A stretch of 64,000 bases of DNA from JABDGM01 sp963738665 (GTDB lineage: Bacteria; Planctomycetota; Planctomycetia; Pirellulales; Lacipirellulaceae): NCBI GenBank assembly GCA_963738665.1, contig CAVTXL010000003.1, forward strand, positions 930,001 to 994,000, written 5' to 3'. The position numbers were made by a program, and so were the translations under genes. Below, in pieces: positions 26,225 through 35,345 of this stretch (within the stretch, counting starts at the first letter, position 1; every line of letters starts with the position of its first letter). The notes under the pieces are model-generated. The model was not told the DNA's origin and did no database searches. It saw only the letters and a program-made list of their open reading frames with translations.

Positions 26225-26680
26225 ATGCGCAAGATTTCGTCGTCCATGACGTTCTTCAATAAGCGTGTCTTTCCGGCTATTTGGTTCGGGGGCCTCGCCC
26301 TGACGACGGCGGGCGGCCTGGCCGGCGGCGCGTTACAGGGAATCCAATGGCCGGCCGTGTTAGTTCCAGTCGGCTTGGCCGTGTTCGGCTATTGGCTAAT
26401 GCGAACGCTGGTATTCGACCTGATGGACGAAGTATTGCTCGACGACAACATCCTCGTCGTTCGCAATCGCGGCGAGGAGGATCGCATGCCTGTGACGAAC
26501 ATTATCAACGTCGATTCGACGATCATGGTGAATCCGGAACGAATTACCCTCTCGCTGCGCGAGCCGTCGATATTCGGCGATGAAATCTCCTTCACCCCTC
26601 CAGCTCGGTTGTGGCCGTTTTCGCCCTCGCCGATTGCCAAGGAGTTGATTCGTCTGTCACGCGGAGACGACGCTGGTTGA
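26225..26680 (+). CDS. Small membrane protein, possible PH-like domain
   Basis: 151 residues. Two membrane segments are visible: WFGGLALTTAGGLAGGAL and PAVLVPVGLAVFGYWLM. The soluble remainder (VLLDDNILVVRNRGEEDRMP, then VTNIINVDSTIMVNPERITL) has the alternating pattern of a bacterial PH-like beta domain. Start ATG 26225. It converges on the cupredoxin-like gene. No function can be assigned. Confidence 0.55.
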   Translation: MRKISSSMTFFNKRVFPAIWFGGLALTTAGGLAGGALQGIQWPAVLVPVGLAVFGYWLMRTLVFDLMDEVLLDDNILVVRNRGEEDRMPVTNIINVDSTIMVNPERITLSLREPSIFGDEISFTPPARLWPFSPSPIAKELIRLSRGDDAG

Positions 26681-26738
26681 ACTTTCAGCGCATGGTCAGA
26701 TTCCCTTACGACACTTGTAAATTGCTCGCGCGCTATCG

Positions 26739-27278
26739 TTATTTACTCTTGGCAAGCTGATGTGGCGGGGTGGTCGCCAGCCACCGTTGCACGGCGGCGG
26801 CCGGTTCAGCGATCATCTCGCCCATCACATCGTTGTCGTGCAGAAACGCAAAACCGCACATCGGGTCGACCTCCAAATCGTAACGGGCCGGCTTGTCGAG
26901 CGTGAAGTCAAGCGTGAAATACAAATCGGGCACGGCCGTCTCTTTCATCTTCAATTGTGGCGCGCGAAACGTATAGACGTAGTCGTCGCTGGTGATTTCC
27001 AGGTGCACCGGGTGACCCAGCGGCACGTGCAAGTCGGAGCGGCCCGGCAGGTCGTCGGCCGTGCCCAGCTTGCCGTCCGGACCCGGATACGTGAAGCGCC
27101 AATAGAACTTATGGCCGACGACCCGAATCGGCAAGGGAGTGGGAAACTTGCCAGCGGCACTGGTGAACTCACACGATGAGCACGTGGCGAAGAGCACGAG
27201 CGCGACAAGCGCCAGGCCGACCCTTCCCCACCGCCACGCTGAACGTAAAGCGCGAACTTCGCAACACACCTGCGTCAA
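26739..27278 (-). CDS. Cupredoxin-like (cytochrome oxidase subunit II-like) lipoprotein
   Basis: 179 residues. After a hydrophobic N-terminus comes a lipobox-like LFATCSSC. The rest resembles the CuA domain of cytochrome oxidase subunit II: VVGHKFYWRFTYPGPDGKLG, then HVPLGHPVHLEITSDDYVYT, then LKMKETAVPDLYFTLDF. The metal loop is DPMCGFAFLHDNDVM, with a single Cys, one His and one Met, not the CxxxCxxxH of CuA, and the first CuA His is replaced (DDYVYT). A mononuclear copper site, or none, seems more likely. The TTG start overlaps the stop of the SCO1-CRTAC1 gene as TTGA, so the two are translationally coupled. Confidence 0.65.
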   Translation of the reverse strand: MTQVCCEVRALRSAWRWGRVGLALVALVLFATCSSCEFTSAAGKFPTPLPIRVVGHKFYWRFTYPGPDGKLGTADDLPGRSDLHVPLGHPVHLEITSDDYVYTFRAPQLKMKETAVPDLYFTLDFTLDKPARYDLEVDPMCGFAFLHDNDVMGEMIAEPAAAVQRWLATTPPHQLAKSK

Positions 27279-29833
27279 TCGTTCGGTTCAGTAATCTCGT
27301 TGACGTCATTGATTTTGAAGTCTTTCTCGACGCTCGACTTCTGGCCGTTCGGCCAGGTGACGTCGATGCGATCGACCTTGTCCCCACCGCCGAGACCAAA
27401 GTAAAGAGGCATGCTGCTTTGGCTGAGATACCCGCTTTGCCCGTCATTCACCTGCACCCACTTGTGGTCGTCCGCCGTGACCGTGACCCGGGCGCCGAGC
27501 GCATCGCGGTTCGACTTCGTTCCGGTGAGCTTGACTTTAACAAAGTGCAGCTTTGGACCGTGCTCTTTGGCGAAGCTGCTCAACAGCACCATCGGCGCCG
27601 AACCGCAATCGTTGGTGATGATGTCCAGGTCACCGTCGTTGTCGGCGTCAAAGATCACGCTCGAACGCGTGCCCAACGCGCCAAACACCTCAATGGGCCC
27701 CGCTTGGCCGCGGCAAAGTTCGTGGTCCTTGTCGGCCCCACTGCAATCCAAGTCAAACCAAGGCGTGACGACGCGCCCGCCGCGGCGGGGCTCGATCCCC
27801 AGCAAGTACTCGGCCGGCAGAAACTTCTCGCCCGCGTTGTTCAGGAGCAGCGTATTCGGCTGGTAGTAATACGGATAGCACATGCTCGAGGTGATAAATG
27901 CATCCTGCCAGCCGTCGGCGTTCAGGTCGCCGACGCTGACGCCCCACGGCCAGTAATTCTCCGTGCCGATGCGGTCGGAGACCTCGACAAATTTGTCGTC
28001 GCCGTCGTTGCGAAAGAAGGCATTGCCGAAAATACTGCGTCCCCCGCTGCGCAAAAAGCTCTCCGGCCAATTCTCCGTGATCCACGAGGCCTTCATCTGC
28101 TCCTGATCGTAATTGATCAGCTTCGACATGTCGGAATGCATGTCCGTGAGCATCAAATCCAGGTTGCCGTCGTTGTTGTAATCGAACGCCTTCACGCCCA
28201 TCGAGCCCCACGGCGTGCGCGGAAATACTTCCTTCGATTGGTCGACGAACCGCTGGCCGCCTGCGTTCACCCAGTATTCGTCGTGCCCCTGCATGTTCAG
28301 GATGTACAGGTCCGACCAGCCGTCGTTGTTGAAATCAGTAGGCGTAGCGTCGCCCGTCCAACCTTCGGCCTTGAGGCCGACTTGATCGGTGACATCGCTG
28401 AAGTGATTACCCCCGTCGTTGTGGAACAACAGGCTCTGGCGGGTGCGTTCCGGCTTCAAATGGCCGCCGAAGGCGTCCTCGTACCCCTCGTGATACGTCC
28501 GCGGCTGGCCCGGCAGTCGCTCTTCGCTCGGCGTCCCAGTGACTTCGTCGATCTTGTCTTTAGTGTATTCGCCGACCACGGCCAGAAATACGTCCAGCCG
28601 GCCGTCGCGGTCGTAATCGAAAAAGTCGGCCGCCGACGAGTGCTCGTTGTAGGCCAGGCCCGACTCGGCCGAAATGTCCTTGAATTTGCCGCCGCCCGTG
28701 TTTTCAAAGAGCATGTTCGGGCTGCGCACGGCGGTGATGTACAGATCGGGGTCGCCGTCGTTGTCGATATCGGCGAAGCTGGCGCCGACGTGCACGATGC
28801 CGTCAGCCGCAACGCCGGCCTCCTCCGTGACGTCGGCGAATTTGTCGCCGCCCAAATTGCGATACAGCCGGTTCGGGCCGACCTGCGAGACGAAGTAGAT
28901 ATCCAACAAGCCGTCGCCGTCGACGTCCGCCACGGCCACGCCCGTCCCGTGATCGTAATGTACGGCTTTGAAGGTTTTGCCCTGGTCGTCGACGAAGTGC
29001 TGCAAAAAGTCGATGCCGCTCGTGGGCTGAGTGTCGGTAAAGCTGAAGTCGTGAATCACCTTGAACTGATTCCGCGTGGCCAGTTGCAACGCGCGGCGAA
29101 GATTCTGGCGCTTCGGGTCCTCGACACCGGGCGGAAAGTACGTTGGCTTGCGGGCGTTGGGCGCGCCGATTTCGCCAGCCGCTGCCCGGCTGGCCGGCGC
29201 AGCCGCGGCGAGCAGCGCTCGCACTTGCGTTTCGAGTTGTTTCAGCTCGTCCAGGTCGGTCCCTTCGAAGTAGCTGACAATCTTACCGCCGCGGTCGACC
29301 AGCACAAACTTCGGGCTGTGGCTCATGATCCCCTCTCCTGTGTTCGAGCCCTCGAACACAGGCAGCTTGAAGCCTTCACCCGTGATCTGATAAATCTCGT
29401 TGCGGCCGCCGGTCAAAAACTTCCACGTGGATGTGTCGGCATCGTATTTCGCCGCATAGTCGCGCATCACTTCCGGCCGGTCAAAATCGGGATCGATCGA
29501 GATGCTGATCAGCCGCAGGTCTTCGTGGCCCGGCGCGTGCGAAAGCGACTTCTGCAACAGGGCGAGATTGGCCGTTTGCACGGGACACGTCGCCGTGCAG
29601 CGGGTGAAGATCACGTTGGCGATCCACACCTTGCCGGCCAGCGCGCGGCTGTCGAACGGCTGGCCGGACTGATCGATGAGTGTGAAGGCGGGCGCCGGGA
29701 GATTGCCGGCCGTCGATGAACTTCTAGTGGAGGTCGCGCCGGTGGACGTGTTCGGCTCGTTCGTTCTCGTACAGCCCAGCCAGGCGCAGATCGTAATGCA
29801 AATTGCCAACACGCCGAAGTGCCGTACGTTCAT
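27275..29833 (-). CDS. SCO1/SenC-CRTAC1 fusion lipoprotein
   Basis: 852 residues. ATG 29833 gives a lipoprotein signal MNVRHFGVLAICITICAWLGC. Residues about 45-200 form a SCO1/SenC thioredoxin-like domain: the copper-binding pair in FTRCTATCPVQ, and the later His in MSHSPKFVLVD. The rest holds FG-GAP/VCBS repeats with calcium loops (DVDGDGLLDIYF, DIDNDGDPDLYI, DYNNDGNLDLML, DNDGDLDI). The end is an ASPIC/UnbV module (GARVTVTADD, WVQVNDGQSGYLSQSS, VTWPNGQ), together CRTAC1-like. SCO1 proteins deliver copper to oxidases, and the coupled cupredoxin-like gene fits. The fusion of both in one lipoprotein is notable. The frame is intact over 2.5 kb. Confidence 0.85.
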   Translation of the reverse strand: MNVRHFGVLAICITICAWLGCTRTNEPNTSTGATSTRSSSTAGNLPAPAFTLIDQSGQPFDSRALAGKVWIANVIFTRCTATCPVQTANLALLQKSLSHAPGHEDLRLISISIDPDFDRPEVMRDYAAKYDADTSTWKFLTGGRNEIYQITGEGFKLPVFEGSNTGEGIMSHSPKFVLVDRGGKIVSYFEGTDLDELKQLETQVRALLAAAAPASRAAAGEIGAPNARKPTYFPPGVEDPKRQNLRRALQLATRNQFKVIHDFSFTDTQPTSGIDFLQHFVDDQGKTFKAVHYDHGTGVAVADVDGDGLLDIYFVSQVGPNRLYRNLGGDKFADVTEEAGVAADGIVHVGASFADIDNDGDPDLYITAVRSPNMLFENTGGGKFKDISAESGLAYNEHSSAADFFDYDRDGRLDVFLAVVGEYTKDKIDEVTGTPSEERLPGQPRTYHEGYEDAFGGHLKPERTRQSLLFHNDGGNHFSDVTDQVGLKAEGWTGDATPTDFNNDGWSDLYILNMQGHDEYWVNAGGQRFVDQSKEVFPRTPWGSMGVKAFDYNNDGNLDLMLTDMHSDMSKLINYDQEQMKASWITENWPESFLRSGGRSIFGNAFFRNDGDDKFVEVSDRIGTENYWPWGVSVGDLNADGWQDAFITSSMCYPYYYQPNTLLLNNAGEKFLPAEYLLGIEPRRGGRVVTPWFDLDCSGADKDHELCRGQAGPIEVFGALGTRSSVIFDADNDGDLDIITNDCGSAPMVLLSSFAKEHGPKLHFVKVKLTGTKSNRDALGARVTVTADDHKWVQVNDGQSGYLSQSSMPLYFGLGGGDKVDRIDVTWPNGQKSSVEKDFKINDVNEITEPND

Positions 29834-30072
29834 CGCAGCCCTCCCCCACAGAATGTGGTTAAAGTGGGCGGCCGGAAGAATGGTCCACCGAACGCCAAAC
29901 AACCCCCTCGGCTTCGTCCATTATATGTTATAGGAGAGCAGCCGTGGAACGAAAACCGTCACCGCGCCGGCCAAAAGAAGCCGCTGCGACGTTTCCCACA
30001 CACGTTCGCGGCCAACGATGTCGGCTAGGGACGAATTCCCTTGGTGCCGCCGATGAGACAGAATCGGTAAAG

Positions 30073-31844
30073 TTATTCCTTGATCATGTCCCGAACGGTG
30101 TGCCCGGCCGGGATCATCGGCAGAACGTGCTCTTGGTAGGGCACCTCGACATCGAGCACGTAGGGGCCCGGGTGATTGATCATTTCTTCCAACGCGGGGA
30201 CTAGGTCGGCCTTGGTGCGAACATACGCCGCGCCGCAGCCGTAGCCTTTGGCGATCGCGACGAAGTCCGGGTAACGCTCTTTCGGGCCCAGGCCATCCCC
30301 CTTGCCGACCGCCTCGGGGTGGTGAATCGGGCCGAGGTACGTGTGGGCGCGATTGCCCTGCATGAAGCGATCCTCCCACTGCACGACCATGCCCAGATGC
30401 TGATTGTTGAGGAGCAGCACTTTCACCGGCAGCTTCTCGCAATAACAAGTGCCCAGCTCTTGAATGTTCATTTGGAAGCTGCCGTCGCCGTCGATGTCGA
30501 TCACCAGCCGGCCCGGAAACTGGCTCTGCACGCCCATCGCCGAGGGCAATCCGAATCCCATCGTGCCCAGCCCGCTCGACGAGAGAAACGTCCGCGGATT
30601 GTCGAAGCGGTAAAACTCGCCGTCCACATCTGGTGCTGGCCGACGCCGACGGTGATCACCGGGTCCTTGTCACGCGTCAGCTTCCACAGCTCGCGAATCG
30701 CATGCTGCTGCAGGATTCCTGGAAACTCTTCGTTGTAGTGGAATGGCTCTCCTTCTTTCCACTTCATGCACTGCGCGACCCAATTGGAAATATCTTCCGG
30801 CGCTTCAACGATCTTGTTCAACTCGGCAAGCGCGTGCTTCACGTCGCTGCACACAGGGATGTGGGCCGGCTTGTTTTTATTCAATTCGGCCGCGTCAATA
30901 TCGACGTGAACGATCTTGCCGTGCTTACAGAATTCCGCAACTTTGCCGGTGACGCGATCGTCGAATCGAACGCCGAGCGCAATGAGTAAATCGGCTTCGT
31001 CGACGGCGTAATTCGCATACACCGCCCCGTGCATGCCGAGCATGTCGAGCGTCAGCGGGCTGTCGCTGGGAAATGCGCCCAGGCCCATCACGGTCATCGT
31101 GACTGGGATGCCGGTTCTCTTCACCAGCGTGCGCAGCTCCTGGCTCGCATTCCCGCTGATAATCCCCCCGCCGGCGTAGATGATCGGCCGGCGGGCCAGC
31201 TTGATCGCGGCCGCGATCTGTTTGATTTGCTCCGGCCGGGCCTTTGGATTCTCCACCTGGTAACCGGGCAGGTTCGGCTTGGCTTCGTAATCCGGCAGCG
31301 TCTTGGCAAGCTGCACGTCCTTTGGAACATCGATCAGCACCGGCCCCGGCCGGCCCGTCGACGCGATGATAAATGCTTCTTTGACGACGCGGGCGATGTC
31401 TTCCACGTCTGTCACCAAATAATGATGTTTCGTGATGCCGCGGCAAACTTCGACGATCGGCGTCTCTTGGAAGGCGTCCCCTCCGATCGCGTGCGTCGGC
31501 ACCTGGCCGGTGATCGCGACCAGCGGAACGCTGTCGAGCTTGGCGTCGGCGATGGCCGTCACCAGGTTCGTCGCGCCGGGGCCACTGGTGGCCATGCAAA
31601 CGCCGACCTTACCCGTGCTGCGGGCGGCCCCCTGGGCAGCGAACGCGCCCCCCTGCTCGTGCCGGGGCAAGATCGTGCGGAGCCGGCCGGCGAACCGCGT
31701 CAGCGCTTGGTGGAGCGGCATACTGGCCCCGCCGGGATAGGCGAAGATCGTATCCACGCCGTGGTTCACCAGGGCCTGCACCAGAATATCGGCGCCGCTC
31801 GTCAATTCGGGTTTCGTTTTGCGAGGTTGGGTAATAGTGGCCAT
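30073..31844 (-). CDS. ilvB: Acetolactate synthase large subunit (one frameshift)
   Basis: Condenses pyruvate to acetolactate, or pyruvate with 2-oxobutyrate, in branched-chain amino-acid synthesis. The PYR domain has FAYPGGASMPLHQAL and the catalytic Glu in RHEQGGAFAAQGAAR. The FAD region has GGGIISGNASQELR. The thiamine-diphosphate motif is GDGSFQMNIQELGT leading to LLNNQHLGMVVQWED. The frame breaks near 30627, where one G is missing in QMWDGEFYRF. Repaired length is about 590 residues. The regulatory subunit ilvN is not adjacent. ATG 31844 is used. No leader attenuator was found. Confidence 0.93.
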
Positions 31845-32136
31845 TGCACTACTGACTTGCTATGGATGCGGGTTGCCAAACCGACGCTCAGAAATGGACG
31901 GTTGACTTCGTGGGCGGCTTCAGGAAGCAGACACAGGCCGGTGTCGCCGGTTCGGCGCCCTTTTGCTAAGCCTTATATCCTAGGCCATTAAGGGGCCGAA
32001 CTCAAGCAAAGGGGCCATTCGGGCGGGCGTTTTGGGCTGTCGATTTTCGTGTCGAGAAACGGGCGGGGCCGGCCGTTTTGCCGGCGTTTTCGATCGGTTG
32101 CTCAACCAGGCGGACAGGAATGTCTCCCCGCCCGCG

Positions 32137-32364
32137 TCAGCCACCATTGACACGTTGCGGGATCGTGAACGAGTAGATCATCACAACGGCGCCGCCGCCG
32201 AGCATGATCCAGGGCGCCGAATCGGGCGGCGCGACCTCTCGTGTGCCTGAGGACTGGGCCGAGCCGCTGGGATCGACCTTGAGAATAGCCCGCTCAACAA
32301 CTAGCGATTCGGCGCCCAGCAGGCAGCAATACGCGCCGAGGGCCAAAAAGAACGACCTCCACAT
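32137..32364 (-). CDS. Small conserved membrane protein
   Basis: 75 residues, MWRSFFLALGAYCCLLGAES at the start and APWIMLGGGAVVMIYSFTIP near the end: two membrane helices joined by a polar loop with DPSGSAQSSGTREVAPPDS. The frame is open far upstream to 32946, but that part is Arg/Pro-rich and not protein-like, so ATG 32364 is used. I recall the same layout in planctomycete proteins; function unknown. Confidence 0.55.
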   Translation of the reverse strand: MWRSFFLALGAYCCLLGAESLVVERAILKVDPSGSAQSSGTREVAPPDSAPWIMLGGGAVVMIYSFTIPQRVNGG

Positions 32365-32999
32365 CGTGGCAATACCTCTCAATGGGGGCGCGTCCCGCGC
32401 CAAAATTTTGGCCGCTCGCCAATCCTCGCCGGTCGAGATTGGCGGCGCAGTTTGCGCCGTCGGAAAGCGTTGCCGCGCGGGGCTCTCGCAGGTATTGACT
32501 TGCGTGGCCGGCCAAAGCGAGTGCGCGGTGACTCCTTGACAGGTATCGTCGCCGGGCGGCGGTCGGCTGCAGCGCGGCGGACAAACGGTCGGGTTGCAAC
32601 GCCGCGGCGCGGGCCAACTTAGGACGAATGGTGCGATCGTGCCGAAAGCGGCATTCTTCACGGCAAGGGTCGCTTGGCGAAAGGCGTTGCGGGATTGCAA
32701 GTTGAACGCCGGGCGCCGGCCGCGACCGCTGTTGAAAGCCGTATGGGCCGCGGTTAGACTGCTGTTTCTGGACGCGAACGCCTGAGTGTTCCGACGGCGG
32801 CCGCCAGGATAAAGATGGGCGCTAAGGGTGCTGATGGTGGCGGGACGGCGCGGCTCGCAGCCAAGTCGTGGATTGACACCAGCCGTTTTCGGTCCCACAC
32901 GAGACAGTTGTGGTTCAATATTGGGCGCGTGTTGAATGCACTGCAATCAAGGCAAACCGCGCAGCGGCGGCAGCTCGAAACCAGAAAGGCGGAGAATCG
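32365..32999. other. Long noncoding gap
   Basis: About 635 bp between the divergent small-membrane-protein gene and the SSS symporter. No gene, clear repeat or promoter boxes that I can support. The forward and reverse open frames here have unlikely composition. Confidence 0.3.
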
Positions 33000-34807
33000 A
33001 TGACCGGGATTGATTGGTGGGTAGTGGTCGGCTACTTCGCGCTAATCTTGGCGTTGGCGTGGTGGGTAATTATGCAAGGCAAGGACACCGCGTCAGATTA
33101 CTTTCTGGCCGGTCGGCACTTGGGTTGGTTTATCATCGGCGCTTCGATCTTCGCGTCCAATATCGGGTCCGAGCACTTGGTCGGCCTGGCCGGCTCGGGG
33201 GCGACCGACGGCGTGGCCATGGCCCACTACGAGCTGCACGCCTGGTGTCTGCTCGTGCTGGGGTGGGTGATGGTGCCGTTTTACATGCGCTCTAAAGTGT
33301 TCACCATGCCGGAGTTTTTGGAGCGCCGCTACACGCCTGCGGCGCGGTGGGTGCTATCAATCATTTCGCTGGTCGCGTACGTGATTACGAAGATCGCGGT
33401 CGGCATCTTCGCCGGCGGCATTGTCTGCGAGACGCTGACCAATTGGCATCTACAAATCGGTCCGGTGACTCTGGACAGCTTTTGGATCGGCTCGATTCTC
33501 GTCGTGTTAGCGACCGGCCTGTACACGGTGCTGGGCGGCATGCGAGCGGTGGCCTACACCGAGGCACTGCAGACGATCATCTTGGTGGTCGGCTCGATCC
33601 TTGTCACGTACTACGGTTTGCAGGCCCTGGGGGGCGTGGAGGAGGGCTGGCACAAAATGCGGCAACTGGTCGATGACGACCCCTCGACGCCCGACTACGT
33701 GGAAAAATTCAATCTCTGGAAACCGGTCGCGCCGGGGAATGCCAATTTGTGGGAGCCCAAGATCATCAAGTCGGACGACGGAAAAACCGTCGTCAATCAG
33801 GCTTGGTACTTCAACAGCAACTATCCCTGGCTGGGCATGTTGTTCTGCGCGCCGATCATCGGCCTGTGGTATTGGTGCACCGACCAGTACATTGTGCAAC
33901 GAGCGCTGGCGCGCCGGACGAAACGCAGGCCCGGCGGGGCAGTATCTTCGCCTCCGGTTTGAAGTTGTTGCCGGTGTTCATTTTCATCATTCCGGGTATT
34001 ATTTGCTTCGCCCTGGCGAAAGACCCGAATTACCCAGCGCTGAACGACCTGGTCGGGCCCGACGGAAAGGCGGTCGCCGAAAGGGCGCAGGCTGCATTTC
34101 CGCTGATGGTCAAGAACGTCCTGCCGGAAGGGGTCCGCGGCGCCGTCGTGGCCGGGCTGTTGGCCGCGCTGATGAGCTCCCTCGCCGGCGCGTTCAACGC
34201 CAGTTCGACGTTATTCACGATCGACCTGTACCACAAGTTTCGGCCCAAATCGAGCGACCATCAGCTCGTGTGGATCGGCCGCATGGCGACGGTGGCCATG
34301 ACCGTGATCGCCCTAATTTGGATCCCGGTGATTCGCAACGCGCCCAAGGGCCTGTACGATTATCTACAGAGCATCCAAGGTTATTTGGCTCCGCCAATTT
34401 TCGTGGTGTTTTTCTTGGGAGTCTTTTGGAAGAGACTGAACGGGCCGGGCTGTTTGGCTGCTCTCTTCGTCGGTTTTCTGATGGGTATTTTCCGCCTGGC
34501 GGTCGACACGCCCATCACGTTGAAGCTGAGCGAAGGCGCGCCGGAGGGCTCGTTCCTGTGGATCGTCCACAACATTTATTTTCAGTACTACAGCCTGTTG
34601 ATTTTCATTGTCTCTTCGCTGGTGATGATCATCGTCAGTTATGCGACGCGGGAGCCGAATTACGCGGCCATCCAAGGCATCACCTACGGGACCGAAACGG
34701 AAGAGCAGAAGCGCGAATCACGTGAAAGCTGGTCGCCGATGGACGTCATCTGGTCGGTATTGGTGGTCGTGGCCATTGTGGCGGCCTACTTATACTTCCG
34801 CGGTTGA
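33000..34807 (+). CDS. Sodium/solute symporter, SSS family (one frameshift)
   Basis: Imports a solute with Na+; the family includes sugar, amino-acid and nucleobase carriers. The N-terminus MTGIDWWVVVGYFALILALA starts the LeuT-like fold. Family motifs are GWFIIGASIFASNIGSEHLV, YTVLGGMRAVAYTEALQTI and the later VVAGLLAALMSSLAGAFNAS. The frame breaks near 33915 (one G short in a GGG run). Repaired length is about 600 residues, with 14 or so membrane segments. ATG 33000 follows aaaggcggag. The layout resembles SGLT-type sugar transporters; the substrate is not determined by sequence. Confidence 0.9.
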
Positions 34808-34845
34808 GAAGCGGGAGATTTACCGGCACAATTTATTGAACTCCT

Positions 34846-34881
34846 CAGGCCGGCGACAAGCGTGTCGCCGGCCTGTTTTTT
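34846..34881 (+). terminator. Rho-independent terminator after SSS symporter
   Basis: A perfect 13-bp stem: caggccggcgaca (34846-34858) with tgtcgccggcctg (34863-34875), loop agcg, followed by six T. Confidence 0.9.
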
Positions 34882-34883
34882 CC

Positions 34884-35108
34884 CTAGTCCACCGCCGGCG
34901 GCGTCGGCGCTTCGTCGCTGACGAAGCCGCACGTTTTGTGCGTGCCGTCGCAGAAGGGGCGCTTCGACGAGTGGCCGCAGCGGCAGAGGGCGACGGCCGG
35001 TTTGTTCGGTGGAATCTGAAATTCGGCGCCGCGGGAATCGACCAGGGTAAACGGGCCTTCGACCAACAGCGGGCCGTTGGGACGCATGCGGATGGTGACG
35101 TCGGGCAT
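34884..35108 (-). CDS. CDGSH iron-sulfur protein
   Basis: 74 residues. The CDGSH-type motif CRCGHSSKRPFCDGTH holds three Cys and one His for a [2Fe-2S] cluster. The N-terminus MPDVTIRMRPNGPLLVEGPF is the typical beta strand region of short CDGSH proteins. It converges on the SSS gene, with the terminator of that gene only two bases from its stop. Role in iron or redox handling is inferred from family. Confidence 0.85.
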   Translation of the reverse strand: MPDVTIRMRPNGPLLVEGPFTLVDSRGAEFQIPPNKPAVALCRCGHSSKRPFCDGTHKTCGFVSDEAPTPPAVD

Positions 35109-35109
35109 G

Positions 35110-35340
35110 ATTGAGCTCCGGAGAGTGGTGTACGCGAGGAGTTAGGTGAGTACGTTAGTAGATAAATAGGTGAGTGTCTCGTTCCCACGCTCTGGCGGCA
35201 GCGGCGGATCTGCCGCGTGGGAACGCGATGGCCGGCCGCTCTGTGGTCCTGACCGCCACACCCGACGCAGAGCAGCGCCTGGCGAAGCTGCGTTCCTACG
35301 CGGAGCGGGGGAACGAGGCCGGAACCTACTCACGAGTCGA
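35110..35340. repeat. GTGAGTA-class arm plus a TTCCCACGC hairpin
   Basis: Bases 35140-35175 carry aggtgagtacgttagtagat, the left-arm words of the GTGAGTA class without a matching right arm. Bases 35177-35226 hold gttcccacgctctgg and cgcgtgggaacg, a hairpin. I see no gene. Confidence 0.45.
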
Positions 35341-35345
35341 CTCGC

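Noticed and set aside
27176..29719. Long + strand open frame of 847 codons
   Set aside because: It is antisense to the SCO1-CRTAC1 gene, whose domains are clear. Long antisense frames are common in GC-rich coding DNA.
31845..32136. Attenuator or T-box leader for ilvB
   Set aside because: No leader peptide rich in Ile/Val/Leu, no T-box core and no terminator hairpin with a T run was found.
32365..32946. N-terminal extension of the small membrane protein
   Set aside because: Arg/Pro-rich and unlike a protein; family-like sequence begins at MWRSFF.
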